Source: Pseudomonas sp. stari2
GTDB lineage: Bacteria; Pseudomonadota; Gammaproteobacteria; Pseudomonadales; Pseudomonadaceae
Length of the DNA stretch: 64,000 bases
NCBI RefSeq assembly: GCF_040760005.1
Contig: NZ_CP099760.1
Coordinates: 62,001-126,000, forward strand
Direction of reading: 5' to 3'
Positions 1 to 9,447 of the stretch are shown here, one piece after another (the stretch's first letter is position 1; each line of letters starts with the position of its first letter). Both the position numbers and the translations under genes were made by a program. The notes beneath the pieces are model-generated. The model ran no database searches and was not told the origin of the DNA. It saw nothing but the letters and a program-made list of their open reading frames with translations.

Positions 1-1415
1 TTTGCCGGGAGGGCGTAGGGCACCGGGTTTTCCTTGTGGTACAGGCAGCCGGTGACCAGTGGCTGGTCGGGGTCGCCTTCGAGGAAGGTGACGAGGACTT
101 CCATGCCGATGCGCGGGATGGAGATGGCGCCGTAGCGGTCGCCGGCCCAGGAGCTGGAGACGCGCAGCCAGCAGCTGGTTTTGTCGTCGGCCTGGCCTTC
201 ACGGTCCCAGTGGAATTGCACCTTGATGCGGCCGTACTGGTCGCAGTGGATTTCTTCGCCTTTGGGGCCGGTGACCATGGCGGTCTGGCTGCCGAGCACG
301 CGGGGTTTCGGGTGCTCGAGGGCCGGGCGGTAGAACACGTCCCATGGGGTGGCGAGGAAGGTGTTGCGGTAGCCCTGGTGGAAGTCGTCCTTGTTGTCGG
401 TGGTGTCGCTGGTGACCGATTCTTCGAGGACTTGCGGCTGTTTGCCTTCGTGGAAGATTTCGGTGAGCAGCCACAGGTCGTTCCACTCGCTGCGCGGGTG
501 GTCGGACATTTCCATGAAGTGGCCGCTGACCAGTCGGGTCTGGTCGCTGCGACCTTCGGCCTGACGGTAGTCGGCGCGGTGACGTTCGAGGGCGCGCTGG
601 CTGAGGAACTTGCCTCGCGCACGGTCGATGAAGCGGCCGGGGTAGTCGTAGTCTTCCAGATCCGGTTCAGTGCTCTCGCCGTCCGGTTTGTACGCGGCTT
701 CCATTTGCAGGCGCGGTTTCTCGAAATCGTAGTCGCGGCGGGTGGTGCGGCTGGTGCGGGTTTCCAGGCGCAGCTTGAAGCCTTTGATCACCGGCTCTTC
801 GGCGACCATGCCGCTGCCCTGCACGTACGCGGTCGGCTGGCCGAGGTTCGGGAATACGGTCTGGTCATCGCCGAACACCAGTAGATGGCCTTTCTGGCTG
901 TGCTGGAAGTGGTAGTGAATGCCTTCCTCTTCGCACAGACGCTGGACGAAGTGCAGGTCGGTTTCGTCGTACTGCACGCAGTAATCGCGATCCGGGCACG
1001 GCTGGCTCAGCTGGAAGCTGTAGGCGTTGCCCTTGATGCCGTGCTCGTCGAGGATCAGCGCGATGATTTTCGGCGCAGACATCTGCTGGTAGATGCGCTG
1101 GTTGGTGCGGTGATGCAAGTATTGCAGCTGCGGCACCAGCGAAACCTTGTAGCGGGTCAGGCGCTTGCCGGCATCGCCCTGGGCGACGCGGTAGATCTGG
1201 CCGTGGATGCCCGAGCCTTGTGGATCGAGGGCGAGGAACGCCTGTTTGTGCAGGAGTTTTTCCAGGTCCAGATCCGGGTTTTCGCTGACCAGTTCCAGGT
1301 CGAAACGGAACGGCTGGCTGATGCCTTCGGTGCCGGTGAACGACAGGACTTGCAGGTCGCCTACGTAGTCTTCGACCGTCAGGCTGAAGTGCGTTTCGTT
1401 AGCTGGGTTGAACAT
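1..1415 (-). CDS. vgrG: VgrG spike protein (partial, C-terminus outside window)
   Basis: Trimeric VgrG spike that caps the Hcp tube of the T6SS and carries effectors. About 471 residues are visible from the ATG at 1415, which follows a GGGAG ribosome site. The N-terminus (FSLTVEDYVGDLQVLSF) and the later segments CWLRVSSSWAGDRYG and IGMEVLVTFLEGDPDQP are typical of the gp27-like and gp5/OB-fold regions of VgrG. The reading frame leaves the window still open, so any C-terminal extension or effector domain is unseen. It is the last visible gene of the minus-strand T6SS operon, 28 bases after the kinase gene. Family assignment is very secure; cargo is unknown. Confidence 0.95.
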   Translation of the reverse strand, partial: MFNPANETHFSLTVEDYVGDLQVLSFTGTEGISQPFRFDLELVSENPDLDLEKLLHKQAFLALDPQGSGIHGQIYRVAQGDAGKRLTRYKVSLVPQLQYLHHRTNQRIYQQMSAPKIIALILDEHGIKGNAYSFQLSQPCPDRDYCVQYDETDLHFVQRLCEEEGIHYHFQHSQKGHLLVFGDDQTVFPNLGQPTAYVQGSGMVAEEPVIKGFKLRLETRTSRTTRRDYDFEKPRLQMEAAYKPDGESTEPDLEDYDYPGRFIDRARGKFLSQRALERHRADYRQAEGRSDQTRLVSGHFMEMSDHPRSEWNDLWLLTEIFHEGKQPQVLEESVTSDTTDNKDDFHQGYRNTFLATPWDVFYRPALEHPKPRVLGSQTAMVTGPKGEEIHCDQYGRIKVQFHWDREGQADDKTSCWLRVSSSWAGDRYGAISIPRIGMEVLVTFLEGDPDQPLVTGCLYHKENPVPYALPA

Positions 1416-1443
1416 AGTGTGCTCCCTGTTCGAATGTCATCCG

Positions 1444-2445
1444 TTACGCCCTCAGCCGCAAACGCTGCAACCAGGACGAGGTGGCGCCCAAGGCGTCACT
1501 CAATTGGTCAGCAGAAATGTTGCGCTCTGCCGCGTCAAAGGCCAGCGCGGTGCGCAGCGCGGGCCAGCAGTGTGTCGGCAGATTTGCCGGCGCTTGCAGT
1601 TCGCGATCCAGGTGTTCGTCACGGGCCTGGGTCGAGGGCAAGCGGCGGAACGGGTGTTTGCCGCCCGCCAGTTCATAAATCACGCAGGCTACGCCGTACA
1701 CGTCTGCGCTGGCCGACAACGGTTGGCCCTCAAGCAGTTCGGGGGCGGCGTAGCCCGGGGTCCAGGCGTTGAAGCGCTCGCGGCTCAGGTGCGGCAGGCC
1801 GGGAAGGATGCCCTCCTCAGCCTGCCCGAGACCGAAATCGAACAGGCGCACGCCGTCTTCGCTGAGCATGACGTTGCTCGGTTTCATGTCTCCGTGCAGC
1901 ACACCGCGACGGTGGGCGTAGGCCAGCGCGTCGAGCAGCGGCAGCGCGATGTCGCGCAGTTCTTTCCACGGCAGGCCCAGTGGCCGCTCGCAGAGCAGTT
2001 TGTCCAGGGTCAGGCCACGCATGAGTTCCATGGTGATGAAGGCCCGCTGGCAATCGGTGTCCACTTCGAACGTGTGCGGTCGCAGCACGTTGTCGTGGCG
2101 CAGGCGTCGGGTCAGGGCGAACTCGCTGTAGAGCAAGGCACTGGCGTCCGGCGACTCGGAAAATTCTTCGCTGAGGATTTTCAGCGCAATGTAAGGATCG
2201 GGATCGCCGAACTGTTCGTGCAGCAGATCCCGGGCCCGGTAAACCGCACCCATGCCGCCGGCCCCGAGCAGACGCTCAAGGTGATAGCGGCCGGCGAGTA
2301 CGTCCGGCAGTGCACCGATGCTGGCCTTGGTCGGCACCAGCAAAGGCTCTGCCTTGTTTTCCTTGGCGAAGGCGAAGTAAGTCAGGTTGTTGGCCTGCTC
2401 TTCGCTCATCAGCAAGTCATCGACTGAGGATTCGATTTCAGTCAT
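1444..2445 (-). CDS. stk1: T6SS-associated Ser/Thr protein kinase (Stk1/PpkA-like)
   Basis: A 333-residue Hanks-type kinase. The glycine loop GAGGMGAVYRA is at 61-71, the catalytic lysine in ALKI at 89, the catalytic loop HGDMKPSN at 184-191, DFGLG at 203-207 and APELLEG at 234-240. No transmembrane or extracellular domain follows the kinase domain, unlike the long PpkA of HSI-I, so it resembles the short Stk1 of HSI-II. The ATG at 2445 overlaps the phosphatase stop as ATGA, implying translational coupling; longer upstream open frame is a shadow of the phosphatase. Likely role, by family: threonine phosphorylation that activates T6SS assembly, possibly through the Fha protein of the same operon. 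Confidence 0.93.
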   Translation of the reverse strand: MTEIESSVDDLLMSEEQANNLTYFAFAKENKAEPLLVPTKASIGALPDVLAGRYHLERLLGAGGMGAVYRARDLLHEQFGDPDPYIALKILSEEFSESPDASALLYSEFALTRRLRHDNVLRPHTFEVDTDCQRAFITMELMRGLTLDKLLCERPLGLPWKELRDIALPLLDALAYAHRRGVLHGDMKPSNVMLSEDGVRLFDFGLGQAEEGILPGLPHLSRERFNAWTPGYAAPELLEGQPLSASADVYGVACVIYELAGGKHPFRRLPSTQARDEHLDRELQAPANLPTHCWPALRTALAFDAAERNISADQLSDALGATSSWLQRLRLRA

Positions 2446-3170
2446 TGGCGGATCACCACGGCAGTCAGGTTGTCGCGAGCGGCACCACGCAGGGCGCCGT
2501 CGAACAGACGTTCCAGCGCCACGTGCGGCGCCGCCAGGCTGAGCGCATTGCCGAGGGCATCGCTGCTCAGGCCTTGATACAAACCATCGCTGCACAGCAG
2601 GAACACATCGCCCGGATACACCTCGAGTTCCAGCACATCCAGGGTCAGTTGTTCCGCTGCACCGACCGCCCGGGTCAAGGCCTGGGCCGCTGGGTGCGCC
2701 GCAGCCTGCTCGACGCTCATCTGTTGCTCGTCGATCAGTTGCTGCTGCAGCGAATGATCCTTCGACAGCTGATACAACCGCTGGCCGCGCCACATGTAGC
2801 AACGGCTGTCGCCGGCCCAGATGCAGGCCGCACGATTGCCTTCCACCAGCAGCGCCACGACGGTGCTGCCCATGATGCTGTCGTGACGCCCGGCGGTGAC
2901 GGTCAACTCCTGCCCCAGGCGCCGGTTCAGCCAGTGCAGGCACTGGCGGATGGCTTTGAGGCGTTCGTCGAAGTCTTCGTGCTGCGGCAGTTCAGCCAGG
3001 CTGGCGACGATCATCTGGCTGGCGATGTCGCCCCCCTGATGACCGCCCATGCCGTCCGCGACCACCCACAGCCCATGCTGCGGGGTGTCGAGGAAGGCAT
3101 CTTCGTTGCGCGACCGCACCTTGCCCGGGTCGGTTCGCGCCGCGCTGCGCCAGGGACTGGCCACCAGCAT
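2442..3170 (-). CDS. stp1: PP2C-family Ser/Thr phosphatase of the T6SS (Stp1/PppA-like)
   Basis: A 242-residue PP2C phosphatase that would reverse the action of the adjacent kinase. Metal-binding motifs are visible: RNEDA at 21-25, VVADGMGGHQGG at 36-47, GDSRC and LCSDGL further on, and DNLTAVVI near the end. The ATG at 3170 shares its A with the TssM stop (TGATG) and the gene overlaps the kinase start by four bases, so tssM, phosphatase and kinase are translationally coupled. The longer 302-codon frame upstream of this start lies inside tssM and was not used. Confidence 0.94.
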   Translation of the reverse strand: MLVASPWRSAARTDPGKVRSRNEDAFLDTPQHGLWVVADGMGGHQGGDIASQMIVASLAELPQHEDFDERLKAIRQCLHWLNRRLGQELTVTAGRHDSIMGSTVVALLVEGNRAACIWAGDSRCYMWRGQRLYQLSKDHSLQQQLIDEQQMSVEQAAAHPAAQALTRAVGAAEQLTLDVLELEVYPGDVFLLCSDGLYQGLSSDALGNALSLAAPHVALERLFDGALRGAARDNLTAVVIRQ

Positions 3171-6100
3171 CAGAGCTGCACCGGCATACGGAAGGTACGC
3201 ATCACGCCCATGTCGAACGGATTCGGCGTGCGCTGGCTGGTGAGCAGGTAGTTGGCGCGCAGGCCACCCACATCGGCTTTGAGCACCAGCACGTCGCGAC
3301 CGGTCAGGTACTCGGTCTGCATCAGGTCGAACAGACGGAACAGCGACCACGGACCGGAGTTCTTCTCGATGCCGATCGGGCGGCCGGCCATCTTGTCCAT
3401 GACGAGGCTGGTGCGACCGTCTTCAGCATCGGTCGGCCATTTGAAGTTCATCGGCAGGATCGGACCGTGGCGGTATTCCATGGTCTTGTCGCCGAACTTG
3501 AACTCGGAACGGCTGACCGCCGGATCGAGGGTGTACGGCTCCAGCTTGAACTGCACGGTCGGCTCGGCCGGGTTGATCGAGAAGAAGCTCTGGCGAATGT
3601 TCAGTGCCGCCGCCATCTGGTCGAGGAAGACCTTGGACACCGGCAGACTGCGACCGTCGACGCTGCGCATCCGGTAGTTGCCCGGATCACCGCTGACGAA
3701 TGGACGCATGTAGCTGTCGAAGAAGCGGTCGATGGTGCCTTGAGCCCGGAAGAACTCGCGGAAATCGCTGATCGCCACATCGCTGGTGCTCGATGCGCTG
3801 AATGGGTAACGCTGGTTGATGGTCTTGCCATACACGCTGTACAGCTCGCTCTGATAGCGGCCGTTCAGGTATTGGTAGGCATCGTTGAGCACCAGGCGCC
3901 ACGAGTCTTCGGCCAGCACGTTGAACCACACGCTCAGCGGACGCGGCAGACGACCCGACGCATTACGCAGGTTGGTCAGCGCATCACGCTGGCCGCTCAT
4001 GCGGGTCTTGGCCAGTTCGAACGCGGCTTGCTCCGGCGTGCTGGAACGGGCGAGGCCCGCCATTTGCAGTTGCAGGTCGTTGAGCGCGGCGAATGCCGGG
4101 GTCAGGTCAGCGGCCGGGCCGTTGTTGTCGTCGAGCAGCTTATGCAGCGGTTCGAAGCGACGTTGCAGGGACTTCTTGGCGGTGTCCGGCAGATTCTTCG
4201 CCACGTTCATGGCCGAAGCCTTGTCCGCGACAGCGGAAGCAAGTTTGCCGACCTTGCCCAGTTTGCCCTTCTGCCCCGCCAGCGCATCGGCGGCGTCACC
4301 GGCTTCATCCACCGGCTCAGGGGCCGCCTGGAAGCGGGTGTTTTCGCGGACTTCAGTCAGCAGCGCCAGCACCGGCGAGTTGGCTGACGTCAGGCCCGCC
4401 AGTTGCTCGGCGCCTTCACCGGCATCGCTGATCGGCGGCAGCGCCACCTGGCCAACGGCCTCGCTCCAGTAGTTGGCGTAGTCGCGGAAGTACAGTTGCT
4501 CCAGCTCGACCATCAGGCGACGCAAATCCATGTCGCTGATGCCCGCGCCTTCGCCCAGTACCCAGTTGTCACGCAGGATGTCGGTCACCAGCGATGCGCC
4601 TTGTACCGAGAAATACTGCTGATAGCCGGTCTGGGTGTAGAAGCCCGGAATCACGTATTCAGTGCCAATGAACAGCGAGCCCTGCGGCCCGAGGTGCTGG
4701 CTGAAACGGTAATCCGGCAGGTTGCGCGCCTGCTCGCGGAGCATGCGGTAAACCACGGTCGCCAGCGACTCGCTGCGCAGGATCTGACGCGCCTGGGTCA
4801 CCAGTTGCTCGTTGAGCGGATAGATAAACGGCTGCTGCAACAGACGCTCGAGGTGCGTGTTCAGACCGTTCTGCACTGCGGTGTTGCCGGTGTAACGCTG
4901 CGACCAGTCCGCCGCGATCCAGTCCTTGAGCCATGCCGCGTCGCGACGATCCTTCATGTTCAGCATCAGGTACGCGCGCAGGCTGTTGATCAGCTTTTCG
5001 CGGTCCTTCATGTTGGCGCGGATCTGGCCTTCAAGCATCGTTGCAACGCGCGGCAGCAGTTGCTTTTCAAGCTCGTGCTCGTAAGCCTCCTTGACCACCG
5101 GATTGACGTCCTGGCCCTGATACAGACCCATCCGTTCGTGGTAGGCAGCGTCGCCCTTCTTCGGGAACACCTGAGTCGCGGCGTAGCTGGTGTCGAGGGT
5201 TTTCAGCACGCCCATCGCGTCATCGCGCGGCGACAGTGCCGTACGCTGCTGAGTCCAGTTCTGCGCCAGGTTGCGCAGGTTTTCCAGACGCTCGTAGTTG
5301 GCCGAGAAACCTCCGGCCCAGAGCATGCCGAACAGCACCAGCGCACCCAGTGCGCCGACGTACAACGCACGCTGGCCCCAGTGGATGCGGCTGCGTTCGC
5401 GCTTGTCCAGCCCGGCCAGATCGGCCTCGGGGAAAATCACCCGGCTAAGCAAGTGATGGATGAAACGCGAACGACCGCTGCGCAGCGTCGGCAACACACC
5501 GGCGCTCATGCCCAGACTCGCGCCGATACCGGCGGTGGTCGAATCCATTTCCTGAGTCAGATGCGGAGCGCTGGTCAGGTAGAAGCCACGCAATTGAGTC
5601 GCACGCTGGTAGCGGTTGCCGGTGAACGCCATGTCGACGAACAGGCACAGACGCTCGCCGATCTGCCCCATCTGATGCGGGAAGTCGAGGATGCGGCCAC
5701 GGCGCTGGGTGTCGCGCTCGGAGTGCATGCGCATGATCACCTGGCTGTTGAGGCGACGCAGCAGCTCTTCGAACTCGTTGCGCAGTACCGTCACGTCGGT
5801 GCCGACCTGATCCTTGCGGAAACTGGTACCCAGCACCTGATCGCTTTCTTCGCGGGTCAGTTGATCGAAGAACTCGTCGAAGCCCAGCAGCTTGTCGGCC
5901 TTGCTCAGCACCAGATACACCGGCACATCGACGTGCAGCTTCTGATAGACGTCTTGCAGACGCGCACGCACCTGGCGGGCCAGGGTTTCGATGTCCTGTT
6001 CGCTGCCACCGGTCAGGGTTTCCACCGGAATGGTCACCAGCACGCCGTTCAGCGGACGACCGCGACGACGCTTGCGCAGCAGCTCCAGCAGGGTGGTCCA

Positions 6101-6709
6101 GGCGCTGCCGTCGACTTCCGCATCCGGCTGGGTCAGGTAGCGGCCGGCGGTGTCGATCAGTACACCGTGATCGGCGAAGTACCAGTCGCAATGACGGGTG
6201 CCGTGGGTGTCACGGGTCAGCTTGCGGTCAATCTTGTTGATCGGGAATTCCAGCCCGGAGAAGTCCAGCAGGCTGGTCTTGCCGCTGGCCTGCGGGCCGA
6301 TCAGCAAGTACCACGGCAAGTCATTGCGCCAGCGCTCGCTGCGGCCTCGATACAGGCTCGAAGTCTTGAGGGTTTTCAGGGCGTCCTTGAAACGCTCCTT
6401 CAACTCTTTCTGCTCTTCGTCGATCAACTCTTCGCGGCGGATACGGTCCTGGCCGTCTTCGGTTTCTTCGACGGCTTTCTTGCGAATGCCGGCGCGCCAG
6501 CTGACGAAGACCATGGTCAGGCCCCAGATCAGGAACAGCACGCTGATGGTCAGCAGACGCGACGTCGCGCTCTCCCAGAACTTGTAGTCATCTACCGCCA
6601 ACAACGGGCCGACGAACCACACCAGCAGCGCCACGAACAGCACCAGCAGCAGGGTCCAGACCCAGGTCTGGCGCAGGAAGGCGCCGACTTTCTTGAAAAA
6701 CTTTTTCAT
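3170..6709 (-). CDS. tssM: T6SS membrane-complex protein TssM (IcmF)
   Basis: Inner-membrane core of the T6SS envelope complex with TssL and TssJ. The product is 1179 residues from the ATG at 6709; an earlier in-frame start would overlap tssL and lacks a better ribosome site. Two N-terminal membrane segments lie near 17-38 and 51-70, a cytoplasmic NTPase-like domain follows with Walker A GPQASGKTS at 138-146, and a third hydrophobic segment (ALYVGALGALVLFGMLWAG) lies near 450. The remaining two thirds is the periplasmic region that contacts TssJ. Length and domain order are normal for the family. Confidence 0.97.
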   Translation of the reverse strand: MKKFFKKVGAFLRQTWVWTLLLVLFVALLVWFVGPLLAVDDYKFWESATSRLLTISVLFLIWGLTMVFVSWRAGIRKKAVEETEDGQDRIRREELIDEEQKELKERFKDALKTLKTSSLYRGRSERWRNDLPWYLLIGPQASGKTSLLDFSGLEFPINKIDRKLTRDTHGTRHCDWYFADHGVLIDTAGRYLTQPDAEVDGSAWTTLLELLRKRRRGRPLNGVLVTIPVETLTGGSEQDIETLARQVRARLQDVYQKLHVDVPVYLVLSKADKLLGFDEFFDQLTREESDQVLGTSFRKDQVGTDVTVLRNEFEELLRRLNSQVIMRMHSERDTQRRGRILDFPHQMGQIGERLCLFVDMAFTGNRYQRATQLRGFYLTSAPHLTQEMDSTTAGIGASLGMSAGVLPTLRSGRSRFIHHLLSRVIFPEADLAGLDKRERSRIHWGQRALYVGALGALVLFGMLWAGGFSANYERLENLRNLAQNWTQQRTALSPRDDAMGVLKTLDTSYAATQVFPKKGDAAYHERMGLYQGQDVNPVVKEAYEHELEKQLLPRVATMLEGQIRANMKDREKLINSLRAYLMLNMKDRRDAAWLKDWIAADWSQRYTGNTAVQNGLNTHLERLLQQPFIYPLNEQLVTQARQILRSESLATVVYRMLREQARNLPDYRFSQHLGPQGSLFIGTEYVIPGFYTQTGYQQYFSVQGASLVTDILRDNWVLGEGAGISDMDLRRLMVELEQLYFRDYANYWSEAVGQVALPPISDAGEGAEQLAGLTSANSPVLALLTEVRENTRFQAAPEPVDEAGDAADALAGQKGKLGKVGKLASAVADKASAMNVAKNLPDTAKKSLQRRFEPLHKLLDDNNGPAADLTPAFAALNDLQLQMAGLARSSTPEQAAFELAKTRMSGQRDALTNLRNASGRLPRPLSVWFNVLAEDSWRLVLNDAYQYLNGRYQSELYSVYGKTINQRYPFSASSTSDVAISDFREFFRAQGTIDRFFDSYMRPFVSGDPGNYRMRSVDGRSLPVSKVFLDQMAAALNIRQSFFSINPAEPTVQFKLEPYTLDPAVSRSEFKFGDKTMEYRHGPILPMNFKWPTDAEDGRTSLVMDKMAGRPIGIEKNSGPWSLFRLFDLMQTEYLTGRDVLVLKADVGGLRANYLLTSQRTPNPFDMGVMRTFRMPVQL

Positions 6710-6722
6710 CACACGTCCCTGT

Positions 6723-7598
6723 TTACGGCTGCGACTGCGGCTGGGCCGCTGCCGGATCAAGCGGCTGATAAGGTTGCAGAACGGTGTCGCGCTGCTCGCC
6801 CAAGACCCAGGCGAAGCCCGAATACATCATCACCAGGCAGACGAAGGTGAACAGCACCACCATCCACGCCGGCACGATGCGCACCAGGTTGCGGCGCTGA
6901 TCGTTGAGGCCTTCCCACTGCGGCGACAATTCACGCGGCACGTCGCCACGCAACTGACGGATCTGCCGGTATAGGGCGTCGCGGATGCCTTCGAGCTCCA
7001 GCATGCCGCGCGCCTGCACGCGATACTTGCCCTCGAAACCGAGGGACAGGCACAGGTACATCAGCTCCAGCATCGGCAGGTGCTTGACCGGGTTTTTCGA
7101 CAGCCGATCGAGCAGCTGGAAGAACTTCTCACCACCGAAGGTTTCGTTGTGGAAGCTGCTGAGCAGGCTCATCTGCGACCACTCGCTCTCGTTGCCCCAC
7201 GGCGTGGTCACGACGGCTTCGTCGACCACGGTGCAGAGCACGTATCGGGCGGCCATCACCTGGCTGCTTTCGGCGCCGTTGTGCAGGGCGCGCACTTCGA
7301 ACAGCTTGAGCCCGGCGGTCAGGCGCTCGTTGAGCGCGTAGAGGTCTTCGCGGGTTTCGCTGTGCTTGAGGCGCACCACTTCCGACAGCAGTTCGGACGA
7401 GGCCGCCACCAGCGAATTGAGGCTGATGTTGAAGGCTTCCGCCGGACGCAGGCGCGCGGCGTAGATCATCCGTTCTTCCAGTTGTTCGAAGCGCGGCGGC
7501 GCAGCGAAGTCGGTCAGCGGACTCGCCGCCGGGCCATGGCCCTGACGGTCGAGCAGGACGGTTTTGTCGTCCTGGTTGTGTTCCATGTCCTTGATCAT
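6723..7598 (-). CDS. tssL: T6SS membrane-complex protein TssL (DotU)
   Basis: A 291-residue DotU-type TssL. The cytoplasmic helical domain is followed by one C-terminal transmembrane segment near 243-264 and a short periplasmic tail rich in Pro, Ala and Gln. There is no OmpA-like peptidoglycan-binding extension, so wall anchoring would have to come from another protein. The ATG at 7598 is preceded by AGGA about 12 bases upstream; an internal ATG at residue 5 is possible. It sits five bases after tssK and just before tssM, the standard order tssJ-K-L-M. Confidence 0.96.
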   Translation of the reverse strand: MIKDMEHNQDDKTVLLDRQGHGPAASPLTDFAAPPRFEQLEERMIYAARLRPAEAFNISLNSLVAASSELLSEVVRLKHSETREDLYALNERLTAGLKLFEVRALHNGAESSQVMAARYVLCTVVDEAVVTTPWGNESEWSQMSLLSSFHNETFGGEKFFQLLDRLSKNPVKHLPMLELMYLCLSLGFEGKYRVQARGMLELEGIRDALYRQIRQLRGDVPRELSPQWEGLNDQRRNLVRIVPAWMVVLFTFVCLVMMYSGFAWVLGEQRDTVLQPYQPLDPAAAQPQSQP

Positions 7599-7603
7599 GT
7601 CGG

Positions 7604-8935
7604 TCAGTTCCTGATGGCCCAGAATTTCAGTTCAAGCTCGGCGAATTCGCCGGACACGTGGAACGCGAAGCCGCCGGAGCGCTCGAGTTGTGCCAGGTCT
7701 TCGGAACTGAGTTCGAGGATGAAATAGGTTTTGTTGGAGTGGAACGCGATCTGCCGCGGGGCCACCGGCAACGGTTTGACCTTGATCCCCGGCAGGTGCA
7801 GGTTGACCAGTTGGCGGATACGCTCCACCGGGCCGACCTTGAGGTGCGCAGGCAAGCGATTGCGCAGTTCTTCGGAGTCGCAGTTGGCACTGGCCGCCAG
7901 CACGAACGACGCCGAGCCCAGCAGTTTGTGGTCGTGCAGCGGCGAGACGATGATCCCGTACTGACGCGCTTGCAGGATCAGCTCGATGGCGTGCTGTTCC
8001 AGCACCATCGACAGCACCTGACGGATCGACTCCATCAGTTTGCGGAAGCTCGCGCCCTGGTCGGCGTGGGAGTAACGGCTGTCCAGGCGCGGGCGTTTGC
8101 TGTCGCTGGAGAAGGTCGCCAGATCGCCGAGCATGGTCAGCAGCGTGCGGTACAACTCTTCCGGGTGAACCTGCTCCAGGCCCAGGTAGTGGCGCAGCAG
8201 CAGTTCGGTGCGGTTGATCAGTTGCAGCATCATGAAGTCGCCGATTTCCGCGCCGCCGACCTTGCCGTTAGAGCGAATCCGCTCGGCAATGGTGTCGCCC
8301 CGGTGACCGAGCATGCTGATCACTTCTTTCAGGCACGACAGCAGGTAGCTGGAAGCGTGGGCCTGAATGTAGGTCGGCACGAAATCCGGGTCGAGGCTGA
8401 TCACGCCGTCGGGCGTGGTGTCGAGCACGTCGCAGATCTTCAGCTTCACGTAGGCCTGGTCGCTCTGCTGCTCGCCGAGCAACAGCTTGAAGTCCGGACG
8501 ACCGCAACTGACCTGACTGGCGGAATCGTCGCCGGCGTTGGAGTCGGCGACTTCGGCGTCATACGCGGTGTAGCGCGCCAGCACGTCGGACTGTTCCGGG
8601 CGACGGGCCTCGATGTGGTTACCGGTGACCAGCGGCAGCGCCAGGTAAACCGGCATGTTGCCGGTGTTTGGCGGCACGTCTAGCGCAAGCGGTTCGGTGT
8701 TGCCACCGAGCTCGAACAGGCTGCCGTCCGGCAGGATCCCCGAGGCTTCACTGATCACCAGCTTGCCCATGTTGAGGAATTGCAAGTCAATCTGAAGATT
8801 CAGGAAACCCCAGGTGTAGCCGCCCAGCAACTGGGTGCGGGTCTTCATCTGGTGATCGTAGTAGCGGTCGTTGTGCTGGAAGTGCTGCGGACGCAGCAGC
8901 ATGCCTTCCTGCCAGATGACTTTATGGGTATTCAT
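7604..8935 (-). CDS. tssK: T6SS baseplate protein TssK
   Basis: The 443-residue TssK is the trimeric adaptor that connects the cytoplasmic baseplate to the TssL/TssM membrane complex. The N-terminal signature VIWQEGMLLRPQHFQ and the C-terminal IRQLVNLHLPGI segment are characteristic of the family. It starts two bases after the tssJ stop and is followed five bases later by tssL. Length is normal and no disruption is visible. Confidence 0.97.
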   Translation of the reverse strand: MNTHKVIWQEGMLLRPQHFQHNDRYYDHQMKTRTQLLGGYTWGFLNLQIDLQFLNMGKLVISEASGILPDGSLFELGGNTEPLALDVPPNTGNMPVYLALPLVTGNHIEARRPEQSDVLARYTAYDAEVADSNAGDDSASQVSCGRPDFKLLLGEQQSDQAYVKLKICDVLDTTPDGVISLDPDFVPTYIQAHASSYLLSCLKEVISMLGHRGDTIAERIRSNGKVGGAEIGDFMMLQLINRTELLLRHYLGLEQVHPEELYRTLLTMLGDLATFSSDSKRPRLDSRYSHADQGASFRKLMESIRQVLSMVLEQHAIELILQARQYGIIVSPLHDHKLLGSASFVLAASANCDSEELRNRLPAHLKVGPVERIRQLVNLHLPGIKVKPLPVAPRQIAFHSNKTYFILELSSEDLAQLERSGGFAFHVSGEFAELELKFWAIRN

Positions 8936-8937
8936 GA

Positions 8938-9447
8938 TCAGTCATCCGCCTTGGCGAGCACTTCGTTGGTCTTGCGGATACCGGCCTGATCCAGGGTCAG
9001 ATCGGCTTCGGTGACTTCCAGCGGCGTGATCGGGAACGTGTGGCGCCACTTGGTTTCCGGCAGGTCACGGTAGGCGGCGAGGATGCCGATGTAGCGGCTG
9101 CCCTCCTCCACGCTGAGTTTCAGTTCCACGGTTTCACCCGGGCGCAGTTCGAGTTCTTCGCTGGCCACCAGATCCGGGTTGAGGGATTCCTTGGCTCGCT
9201 CATAGAGGCTGAAGAAATCGGCGTTCTCGAACGTCACCGGGTGCTTGAGTTCGAACAGGCGCACCACGATTGGCGACGGACGACCATTGAGGTCCGGGTT
9301 CAACTGATCGCTGCCGGTCAGCTTCAGGTTGATCTTGGTCACTTTCGAATACGGCGACAGCGACGAGCAACCGGCGAGCAGCACCAACAGGGTGAGCGCG
9401 GTCAGCGTCTTGAAAAAAGCGGTCGAGCGGCGAGACATGCGCGTCAT
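8938..9447 (-). CDS. tssJ: T6SS outer-membrane lipoprotein TssJ
   Basis: A 169-residue lipoprotein with signal peptide and lipobox LLAGC, matching TssJ, which sits on the inner face of the outer membrane and binds the periplasmic part of TssM. The transthyretin-like beta-sandwich is suggested by VVRLFELKHPVTFENADFF and the downstream WRHTFPITP region. The ATG at 9447 overlaps the fha stop as ATGA; an in-frame ATG at 9438 could also serve. Identification rests on sequence plus its place between fha and tssK. Confidence 0.95.
   Translation of the reverse strand: MTRMSRRSTAFFKTLTALTLLVLLAGCSSLSPYSKVTKINLKLTGSDQLNPDLNGRPSPIVVRLFELKHPVTFENADFFSLYERAKESLNPDLVASEELELRPGETVELKLSVEEGSRYIGILAAYRDLPETKWRHTFPITPLEVTEADLTLDQAGIRKTNEVLAKADD

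Noticed and set aside
4403..6850. 815-codon open frame on the plus strand
   Set aside because: It is antisense to tssM and tssL, whose families are unmistakable. The translated product is low-complexity (rich in Ala, Gln, His, Arg, Val) and has no recognisable domain; high-GC codon bias opens such frames.
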